11,605 bases of DNA, taken from the NCBI GenBank assembly GCA_002401495.1, contig NVTG01000035.1, positions 1 to 11,605 on the forward strand, written 5' to 3'. A program made the translations under genes and the position numbers. Shown here one piece after another: positions 6,101-11,605 of this stretch (its first letter is position 1; each line of letters opens with the position of its first letter). The stretch comes from Candidatus Kaiserbacteria bacterium (GTDB lineage Bacteria > Patescibacteria > Paceibacteria > UBA9973 > UBA2100). The notes beneath the pieces are model-generated. The model did no database searches. It saw only the letters and a program-made list of their open reading frames with translations, and was not told where the DNA came from.

Positions 6101-6153
6101 CTTGTAATCACTTTTGTGATGTTAAGCACCTTGTAACCAACAGGAGAATATTA

Positions 6154-6693
6154 ATGCCCAAATACCTTAATGCGGCGATCGTCCTAAAAAACTACTTCCG
6201 GAGTGTTTCAACAGACTGGAACCAAACCAGCCCTCAGATGATGATGGGCGGAAAACTTCTTGAAGCCCTATATTTGGGCGAGCACAACTACGGAACCGTC
6301 GGTGAATTCCAAAGCGCTTTAAAACGCACCTTCGGGATAAACACCCACTGGGCAAAGGTTGCTATCAAGGCGGCCGAGCTTCAGCACCAATTGTTTAAAA
6401 CCCAGAAACGTGCTGCCATTGCCAAGTACTCAGGCATGGCAACGCTGGCCACAAGGTTTGGTGATCACTTTGAGGTGAGCGATCCGGATGCAGCAATGCA
6501 ATTCAGAACACTGCTTCAAATTACCGCCGAAAGTGACCTTCAGGCACACGGAATACGCGACGTAATCACAACAAACTGTCGTGTCGGTGAGATTCTCGGT
6601 GTTTGTGACGAACCATGGTTTAAATCAGACATGAACACATTGTCTGATCGCTGGAAGTACAAACTTCCAAAAACCGGACGTCCAAACTTTTAA
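6154..6693 (+). CDS. Unknown protein, second of two related genes (179 residues)
   Basis: A 179-residue protein, unrecognised, with no signal peptide or membrane segment. The start at 6154 has AGGAG (6142-6146) 7 bases upstream; the open frame back to 6055 runs through the promoter and is not coding. Residues 32-78 and 110-138 align without gaps to blocks of the preceding gene's product. The clearest is MQFRTLLQITAESDLQAHGI against MRLRTLATITENSIIPSADI, with shared RTL, IT, S and I. The C-terminus is basic and aromatic (DRWKYKLPKTGRPNF) and differs from the partner. Composition and codon use match the partner rather than the core genes. It has its own promoter and terminator, so the pair is two units in tandem, not an operon. 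Function unknown. Confidence 0.85.
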   Translation: MPKYLNAAIVLKNYFRSVSTDWNQTSPQMMMGGKLLEALYLGEHNYGTVGEFQSALKRTFGINTHWAKVAIKAAELQHQLFKTQKRAAIAKYSGMATLATRFGDHFEVSDPDAAMQFRTLLQITAESDLQAHGIRDVITTNCRVGEILGVCDEPWFKSDMNTLSDRWKYKLPKTGRPNF

Positions 6694-6710
6694 TATTCAC
6701 ACCCGGTTAG

Positions 6711-6745
6711 AACAGGCAGCCCCTAAAAAGGTTGCCTGTTTTCAT
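6711..6745 (+). terminator. Intrinsic terminator after the second paralog, overlapping the 3' end of comEC
   Basis: AACAGGCAGCC (6711-6721), loop CCTAAAAA, GGTTGCCTGTT (6730-6740), then TTCATTT. The stem is 11 bp with one wobble pair. The right arm and loop encode, on the minus strand, the last six residues of ComEC (ENRQPF) and its TAG stop. Confidence 0.85.
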
Positions 6746-8126
6746 TTACCCACCACCACAGAAGCAAATACATAACTACAATATACAAAAACGAAATTTC
6801 CGGGATTTTAACTGTCGCAAATGAGAGTGATGAAAACGACTCCACTATAAATATTACATAACGAAGGAGCATTTCAGAAAAATACGCAAAGACCATAGCT
6901 AACGCTCCACTAAACATTCCAACGACCCCTGTTAAAAACACTCCGAGCATCGCAAGAGGAATAATTGGAAGAGTAATTAGGTTAACAATGAGCGCCACAA
7001 CCGAAACTTCACCCATCATATATATAAGAAGAGGAAGAACTGATATTTGAGTAGTGATTGATGCTGCTGTTAACTCTCTTAAGGCAAATTTGTTAGGAAG
7101 AAACTCAAGGTACGGTAGTAATATCGGAGTTCCAACTAACAATCCAAGGGTTGCAACAAAACTTAACTGAAACGAAGGATCAAATATTAATAAATAGGGG
7201 TTCCATAGCAACATTAAGAATGCTGCTATAAACAGCGCATGGAGGGCGTCGTAACTCCTTCCAACCATTACGCCCAAAGCACCAATAGTTCCCATTACAG
7301 CGGCTCTCACAACGGTAGAAGACGCCCCTACAAATATAGTAAAGAGTACTATTACTAAAATTGAGACTCCTGAGCGCCACTTCGGTGGCAGAAAGATAAG
7401 GACAGCTGAAATTGCCATTACTATAATTGCTATGTTGTATCCAGAGAGAACAACAATATGAATTAATCCTGTCCTACGGAAATCTTGAGTTAATTTCTCC
7501 CCTAATGAGCGCTGTTCACCAACTGTGATGCCTCCGGCAAGAGCCGCATATGGTTCTCTAATGTTTTCTTTAATAGAATTCAAATATTTCTTCTTTAAAG
7601 AAAGAAGTGCTCCCACAAAAGTCTTCTCACTTGAAACTATTTCTATTTCAGGAAAGGGACTAATCAAACTCACTCCGCTTTTTGCTAAATACCCACGGTA
7701 GTTAAACACCCTACCGCCTTCTCCTTCAAAGTTTTCTACCGTTTCTAAATCTCCTTTAAAAATAACTTCGTCATGATAGAAAAACTCTTGATACGAGTCC
7801 GCTCGAACTAGAACTTTTTCTTCCTCAACTAAGACAAATAGATTCGTGTAGCTGCCACGAACATCTGGCTCACTAACTATGACTCCCGTGTATGAATCAC
7901 TACTTTTTAACACGTCTCCTGAAGGAGATGCTGTATGCATTCTGAGAACCCCAAAAGAAAAGGAGATTATTACTATTAAAAATAGTACTTTGTTCTTTTT
8001 TATTAAAAATGAGACTAAACTAAGAGTAAGTAATAAAAAAATAAAACTCCATCCAAAATCATAGAAGGAGCGAAATGCAATTCCTAAAGAAAGTGCTAAC
8101 AAACTGATCAGCACGTACCTTTGCAT
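6723..8126 (-). CDS. comEC: ComEC/Rec2-type DNA uptake channel without the nuclease domain
   Basis: A 467-residue polytopic membrane protein, the inner-membrane channel that carries single-stranded DNA into the cytoplasm. In order: three N-terminal membrane helices (about 4-64), the DUF4131 region (about 70-165, with the hallmark FNYRGYLAKSGV at 141-152), then the competence domain (about 190-460) with AALAGGITVGEQRSLG and TGLIHIVVLSGYNIAII, followed by about eight helices. It lacks the C-terminal MBL domain of longer ComEC proteins; the separate MBL gene at 3715-4560, on the same strand but 2.2 kb away, would supply it. ATG 8126 is 2 bases after the rnhA stop and has no Shine-Dalgarno site, so translation is probably coupled. 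The C-terminus overlaps a terminator belonging to the convergent gene. Confidence 0.93.
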   Translation of the reverse strand: MQRYVLISLLALSLGIAFRSFYDFGWSFIFLLLTLSLVSFLIKKNKVLFLIVIISFSFGVLRMHTASPSGDVLKSSDSYTGVIVSEPDVRGSYTNLFVLVEEEKVLVRADSYQEFFYHDEVIFKGDLETVENFEGEGGRVFNYRGYLAKSGVSLISPFPEIEIVSSEKTFVGALLSLKKKYLNSIKENIREPYAALAGGITVGEQRSLGEKLTQDFRRTGLIHIVVLSGYNIAIIVMAISAVLIFLPPKWRSGVSILVIVLFTIFVGASSTVVRAAVMGTIGALGVMVGRSYDALHALFIAAFLMLLWNPYLLIFDPSFQLSFVATLGLLVGTPILLPYLEFLPNKFALRELTAASITTQISVLPLLIYMMGEVSVVALIVNLITLPIIPLAMLGVFLTGVVGMFSGALAMVFAYFSEMLLRYVIFIVESFSSLSFATVKIPEISFLYIVVMYLLLWWWVNENRQPF

Positions 8127-8128
8127 AT

Positions 8129-8533
8129 TTATCGATTATCTATCGCTTCATTTGCTAAACGATCAGCATATTCGTTCTTCTCTCGCGGTATATGGGTGTA
8201 GCTAAGGTTTTTAAAATCTTTTGAAATTCCCTTAACTTTCTTCCATTGCTCTCTTATAGTATCTGACTTTATCTTCCAATTTCCAGAAAGTTGTTCTCTA
8301 ACCAACTTACTATCCAAACGAATCTCTATTTCTCTATCTTGAAGATTTAACTCATGTGCTTTTTCTAAGACTTGGGCTACGGCTTCGTACTCTGCCCAGT
8401 TGTTCGTCTGCTCCCCAAGAAAACTACGCACTTCAGCAAGTACCTCCTCTCCATCAAAAATAACCGCACCAACTGCGGCTAGCCCTGGGTTTCCACGGGA
8501 CGCTCCATCTGTATAAATTATTATTTTTTCCAT
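8129..8533 (-). CDS. Ribonuclease H family protein (RNase HI-like, short form)
   Basis: A 134-residue RNase H fold protein expected to cut RNA in RNA-DNA hybrids. The four acidic catalytic residues are present: D9 (YTDGASRGNPG), E48 (NNWAEYEAV), D74 (IRLDSKLV) and D124 (NEYADRLANEA). It lacks the basic protrusion of E. coli RNase HI and resembles the short RnhA-like form (YpdQ type) of Gram-positives and archaea. The ATG overlaps the upstream stop (TAATG), with GGAG just before, so it is coupled to the membrane protein gene; comEC follows after 2 bases. Standing between recJ and comEC, it fits a nucleic-acid processing operon. Confidence 0.93.
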   Translation of the reverse strand: MEKIIIYTDGASRGNPGLAAVGAVIFDGEEVLAEVRSFLGEQTNNWAEYEAVAQVLEKAHELNLQDREIEIRLDSKLVREQLSGNWKIKSDTIREQWKKVKGISKDFKNLSYTHIPREKNEYADRLANEAIDNR

Positions 8534-9540
8534 TACTCTCCTGCTCCAAGGTCTAATCCGAACTCACAATAGAGTCCATCAATACCTTTTATTGCTTCAA
8601 AAGTTGTGCAGATCTCATAGTCTACACCGCCCGCTAGTATTGTATAGGCATAATTCTCTTTTGTACCTGGGTCCTTTGGCAGGGAACTAATGTATCCCGG
8701 AGTTAAATCTCTCTGATTCTCTGGGAAAAACCCTTTTGCGTCAAAGTACACTGAAGCTGCTGCCTTTATCTCCTTTAGATGAGTAACTCTCTGAATATCT
8801 CTGCTTTCAGCACTTCCTCTCTCTGAAGTTCCACCGAACGCAAGAACAAGTAGTATTGCAAAAACAAATAATATGGCGATTGCAACGGATGCAACCATTT
8901 TTGAAGATGATCCAAGTTCTATTCCTTTCTCCTTCTGAGGATTAAGCAGCCATCTATACACGTGAACGGTGGCAAGTGCCGAAACTGGAATAGTTACCAA
9001 AAGCCCCACTCCAAAAGCTAGAGCTCCAAGTATGTTTATAAAAAAGACTAACAATCCAAAGAGAAGAAGGTTCCACCTATGTCCGTGAGTGATATTTAAA
9101 CTCTCCTTCATAGCCTCCACCGGTCCTAAATCACGATCTATAACAAGATACGCTGCAAATGAAAGTCCAATAGCTGCAATAATTCCTGGAATTATAAACA
9201 AAGCAAAACCAAGTATTACAACAATCAAAATTAGGATTGTCATAACAAGGTAATTAAAGAAAAGGTGAAGTGGTTCAAACAAATCTGTGTAATCAGTGTC
9301 TACTTCGTCGTAAACTCTTAGAAGTATCAATGTCATCCCCATCCCAAGAACAATTTGTACTGCAAAATCAAATAGATTTACAACAACTTCTGTTGCGCCA
9401 CTACCAGCGTTGTCTGCCATATACCCAACTACCGCTGAAATAACCGTTGTAATAACAAAGAGACCAATAATAAATAGCGGCCTTTCTTTAAATCTATTCC
9501 ATCCATATAAAAGAGCTTCCTTTTTAGAGAACGTATTCAT
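8533..9540 (-). CDS. Polytopic membrane protein fused to a pilin-like C-terminal domain
   Basis: 335 residues in two parts. Residues 1-200 contain about five or six membrane helices, with the phrase EAMKESLNITHGHRWNLLLFGLL (142-164) like the DUF975/YciC-type membrane proteins. After one more helix (about 215-236), the outer domain (240-335) reads like the globular part of type IV pilins or GspG: SRDIQRVTHLKEIKAA, YFDAKGFFPEN, L..GYISSLPKDPG, then YEICTTFE. Cys311 and Cys325 could form a disulfide. There is no prepilin peptidase site before the helix, so it should not be processed as a pilin. The gene lies 30 bases after recJ and overlaps rnhA by one base. A TATTAT box 6 bases before the ATG could be an internal leaderless promoter. 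Function unknown; a link to DNA uptake is inferred from neighbours only. Confidence 0.83.
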   Translation of the reverse strand: MNTFSKKEALLYGWNRFKERPLFIIGLFVITTVISAVVGYMADNAGSGATEVVVNLFDFAVQIVLGMGMTLILLRVYDEVDTDYTDLFEPLHLFFNYLVMTILILIVVILGFALFIIPGIIAAIGLSFAAYLVIDRDLGPVEAMKESLNITHGHRWNLLLFGLLVFFINILGALAFGVGLLVTIPVSALATVHVYRWLLNPQKEKGIELGSSSKMVASVAIAILFVFAILLVLAFGGTSERGSAESRDIQRVTHLKEIKAAASVYFDAKGFFPENQRDLTPGYISSLPKDPGTKENYAYTILAGGVDYEICTTFEAIKGIDGLYCEFGLDLGAGE

Positions 9541-9546
9541 ATCTAC

Positions 9547-9552
9547 ATAATA
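9547..9552 (-). promoter_or_regulatory. Possible internal leaderless -10 box in the recJ operon
   Basis: Minus-strand TATTAT ends 6 bases before ATG 9540, the same spacing as at recJ and the HIT gene. No convincing -35. Confidence 0.3.
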
Positions 9553-9570
9553 CCCTACGAGAAAAGTCTC

Positions 9571-11229
9571 TTATCTAATATCCACAATGCGTAATTCAAA
9601 ATTCACTCTTCCTGCAAAGCGAGAAAGTTCTACAGTACAAAGAACGTCGCACTCTCCTCCTTCCTTAGGCTCTACCGTAAAAGAATCATGCGTCTTAAAA
9701 AATGAAATCGCTCTAACGGGCTGTCCCTCCTTTTCTTTAGATATTTTCATTTCGAAGTGATTCTTTTCTTTACCAAATTGTGCAACTGAATTTATATATG
9801 CCTTCTTACAAACAAAAATGGGCTTTGTGTTTCCAATTCCAAAAGGGGAAAGCTTTAAAAGAGCAGAGTGCGTTTCCCTTATCTTGTATTGATCTAACTC
9901 CGCGTCCTCTTTAGCTAGTTCTCTCTTAAATTCTCCAGCTATTTTCTTATATGATTTGTTTAAGGCTTTCTCTAGCGTGTGTATCTTGTCGTCTTCAACA
10001 CCAAACCCTCCTGCGTGTTCGTGACCACCAAATTGTGATAGTGCATCTCCTGAATTTCTAAACATCTCTACTATATTTACTGAGCTATTACCGCGACATG
10101 AGCCCTTTAATGAACCAGTACCGTCTCTACCCCATAGGCACGCTGTTTTATTGTAGGTATCAACTAGTGAGTTAGCAGCCAAACCCAAAAGAGCCGGGTT
10201 CCAATTTGGGTTCCCTGCAACCAACACGTTTTCCTTTGAAGATTCTTTAAAACGCTCGTTAAGTTCTCGAACAATGCTAGCAACTTGTCCCTTTCGTTTA
10301 TTATTTAGAGACTCCAGTTCACGAGCGAGTGCCATTGCCTGCACGTCGTCGTGTGTGGTTAGTAGTTCAAAGGCTTTCTCAGGGTCTCCCATACGACTTG
10401 CCGCATTAATTCTTGGCCCAATTGAAAACCCTATATCATCTTCTGTTAGATACGCCTGCTTTAGTCCCAGTTTACGAGCTAACGCCCCTATTCCAGGCCT
10501 TCTGGACTTTCTTAAGACCTTAAGGCCGTAGTGTACTAACACTCTGTTCTCTCCAACTAGTGGCATCATGTCGGCAACTGTCGCAATCGCCACTAAATCA
10601 AGAAGCCATTTCTCCCATCCAACAGGAATGTCTTCCATCCATTTCTTTTTCTTTTTCCTAGCTTCAATGAAAAGCGCCTGTGTTAATTTAAAAGCAACTC
10701 CTGTTCCACAAAACTCCTTAAACGGATATGTTTCACCTTCTTGTTGTGGGTTAATGACTGCAAGTGCTGTTGGTAGTTTCTCCCCAGGTAAATGGTGGTC
10801 CGTTATTATTAAATCCATTCCTACTCTCTTCGCGTATTTTGCTGTATCGATGTCAGCGATGCCAACATCAACCGTTATTATTAACGTTACTCCCTTTTTC
10901 TTTAATTTTTTAACGGCTTCTTTATGAAATCCATAACCTTCTTCATTACGGTGGGGAATATAGTTAGTGAAACTTTCGTGACCAATCTTTTCAAAGACAT
11001 CGTGTAACAGAGCACCGCCCGGAATACCGTCTGCATCGAAGTCACTATAGATAGCGATATGTTCCTTCTTATCAATTGCTTTTATGATTCTTTTAACAGC
11101 CTTGTCCATATCTTTTAAAAGAAATGGATCATTCATGTGCTTATCGTAGTCAGGACTTAAAAAGTTTTCTTTTTCTTCGTCGGTAATAATGCCGCGCTGT
11201 TTTAAGAGTTCGTCTATCAGTTCATTCAT
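9571..11229 (-). CDS. recJ: Single-stranded-DNA-specific exonuclease RecJ
   Basis: 552 residues, close to the usual 550-580. RecJ degrades single-stranded DNA 5' to 3' in recombinational and mismatch repair. DHH-domain motifs in order: SDFDADG (62-68), TVDVG (119-123), TDHHLPG (143-149), ATVADMMP (216-223) and GPRINAASRMGDP (271-283). The DHHA1 domain has NPALLGLAAN and FGGHEHAGGFG (400-410). A C-terminal OB-like domain follows (about 450-550). The start is placed at ATG 11227-11229 because the extended -10 TGCTACAAT ends 8 bases before it, leaving almost no leader, and because MNELIDELLKQRG fits the family start; the longer frame to 11247 would begin inside the promoter. First gene of a four-gene operon that includes rnhA and comEC. 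Confidence 0.96.
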   Translation of the reverse strand: MNELIDELLKQRGIITDEEKENFLSPDYDKHMNDPFLLKDMDKAVKRIIKAIDKKEHIAIYSDFDADGIPGGALLHDVFEKIGHESFTNYIPHRNEEGYGFHKEAVKKLKKKGVTLIITVDVGIADIDTAKYAKRVGMDLIITDHHLPGEKLPTALAVINPQQEGETYPFKEFCGTGVAFKLTQALFIEARKKKKKWMEDIPVGWEKWLLDLVAIATVADMMPLVGENRVLVHYGLKVLRKSRRPGIGALARKLGLKQAYLTEDDIGFSIGPRINAASRMGDPEKAFELLTTHDDVQAMALARELESLNNKRKGQVASIVRELNERFKESSKENVLVAGNPNWNPALLGLAANSLVDTYNKTACLWGRDGTGSLKGSCRGNSSVNIVEMFRNSGDALSQFGGHEHAGGFGVEDDKIHTLEKALNKSYKKIAGEFKRELAKEDAELDQYKIRETHSALLKLSPFGIGNTKPIFVCKKAYINSVAQFGKEKNHFEMKISKEKEGQPVRAISFFKTHDSFTVEPKEGGECDVLCTVELSRFAGRVNFELRIVDIR

Positions 11230-11237
11230 TAGGAATG

Positions 11238-11246
11238 ATTGTAGCA
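11238..11246 (-). promoter_or_regulatory. Extended -10 promoter of recJ
   Basis: Minus-strand TGCTACAAT (TGn plus TACAAT), 8 bases before ATG 11229. No -35 consensus. It interlocks with the divergent HIT promoter within 35 bases. Confidence 0.55.
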
Positions 11247-11252
11247 TTTGTA

Positions 11253-11258
11253 TATACT
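11253..11258 (+). promoter_or_regulatory. -10 box of the HIT gene
   Basis: TATACT ends 6 bases before ATG 11265, so transcription should begin at or next to the start codon. No clear -35 is seen. Confidence 0.5.
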
Positions 11259-11264
11259 AGATTC

Positions 11265-11546
11265 ATGAATGACTGTCTTTTTTGTAAAATAGTTAAAGGA
11301 GAAATACCTTCTTACAAGGTATACGAAGATGATGAAGTGTATTCTTTTCTAAGTATTGGCCCTGCAAACTTGGGACACACTCTAGTTATACCTAAGAAAC
11401 ACTCAGAAAACGCACTTTCTATGAGTCCTGATGAGTTCAGTGAGCTTTCAAAGAGAATAAATACAATTGCTAAGGGTGTTAAGAGTGGTACAAGCGCTGA
11501 TGGAATAAATATCTCATTTAATAATGGAGAAGCAGCCGGACAAGAA
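11265..11546 (+). CDS. HIT-family hydrolase, 5' part only, cut by a probable chimeric join
   Basis: About 94 residues of a histidine-triad nucleotide hydrolase (Hint-like purine nucleoside phosphoramidase family). N-terminal MNDCLFCKIVKGEIPSYKVY carries the CxxC zinc pair (C4, C7) common in bacterial members. It continues with VYSFLSIGPANLGHTLVIPKKH and ends in INISFNNGEAAGQE, which in this family is followed at once by the HxHxH active site. The active site never comes: after GQE the frame reads EEADGPRQEARAV in GC-rich sequence with no resemblance to HIT proteins. The frame stays open to the window end by chance. I place the end of real HIT sequence at about 11546. Leaderless start, divergent from recJ. 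Confidence 0.85.
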
Positions 11547-11605
11547 GAAGAAGCTGACGGGCCGCGCCAAGAAGCGCGCGCAGTACGAGCGGGCCTGGGG
11601 CACCA
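11527..11605 (+). CDS. Fragment resembling eukaryotic ribosomal protein eS30 (FAU), probably a misjoined foreign sequence
   Basis: In the frame starting at 11527 the translation contains KKKKLTGRAKKRAQYER, preceded by EKQPD. This matches the conserved core of eukaryotic eS30 ([21 protein letters not shown] in mammals). The last residues (AWGT) no longer fit (RRFVN), so the end may be divergent or again joined wrongly. Bases 11547-11605 are about 71% GC (42 of 59), unlike anything else here, and suit a GC-rich alga or protist. eS30 is not a bacterial protein. The frame is offset from the HIT frame. Confidence 0.65.

Noticed and set aside
3396..6745. Integron cassettes, transposon or prophage
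   Set aside because: No integrase, transposase, attC-like site, terminal inverted repeat or target duplication found; each gene having its own promoter also argues against classical cassettes.
11547..11605. HIT protein with a novel charged C-terminus or a HIT-eS30 fusion
   Set aside because: The eS30 part is in a different frame, and the composition breaks exactly where both genes share about 20 bases; misassembly is simpler.
1..11605. CRISPR array, tRNA or rRNA genes
   Set aside because: No regularly spaced repeats and no cloverleaf or rRNA core sequence seen on either strand.

Overview
The window reads as a chromosomal segment of a Patescibacteria/CPR bacterium, probably of the Parcubacteria type. 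This is an inference from gene content: a short ComEC with its metallo-beta-lactamase (MBL) domain encoded separately, a CPR-like Fe/Mn superoxide dismutase, compact AT-rich genes, and start codons placed directly behind -10 elements. The standard code is used, with TAA and TAG both serving as stops.

Layout. At 1-390, a probable structured non-coding RNA (minus strand, about 315 to 113) has its own promoter and terminator. At 391-3008, a minus-strand cluster runs site-2 protease, acidic disordered protein, rpsL (S12), rpsG (S7). At 3057-3338, rpmB (L28) runs on the plus strand. At 3396-3647 there is a small membrane protein (minus). At 3715-4560, a ComEC-type MBL hydrolase is interrupted by one in-frame TAG. 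At 4599-5180 is superoxide dismutase (plus). At 5220-6745, two plus-strand genes of an unrecognised family each have a promoter, a leader and a terminator. At 6723-11229, a minus-strand operon runs recJ, membrane protein with a pilin-like tail, rnhA-like RNase H, comEC. At 11265, a HIT-family gene starts, but it runs into a GC-rich stretch that reads as eukaryotic ribosomal protein eS30, so the last 60-80 bases look like an assembly chimera.

Two gene classes can be seen. Core genes are about 40% GC, use AGA and other A/T-rich codons, have weak or no Shine-Dalgarno sites, and several start 6-8 bases after a -10 box, as expected for leaderless mRNAs. Three genes (3396-3647, 5367-6005, 6154-6693) are closer to 50% GC, use CTG and CGN codons, and have near-consensus TTGACR promoters, leaders and GGAG ribosome-binding sites. 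The second and third also have intrinsic terminators of their own. They look like acquired, self-contained expression units. The second and third also appear to be distant paralogs.

Functionally, the recJ-rnhA-comEC operon and the MBL gene fit DNA uptake and processing of incoming single strands. The rest is translation, membrane proteolysis and oxidative-stress defence.
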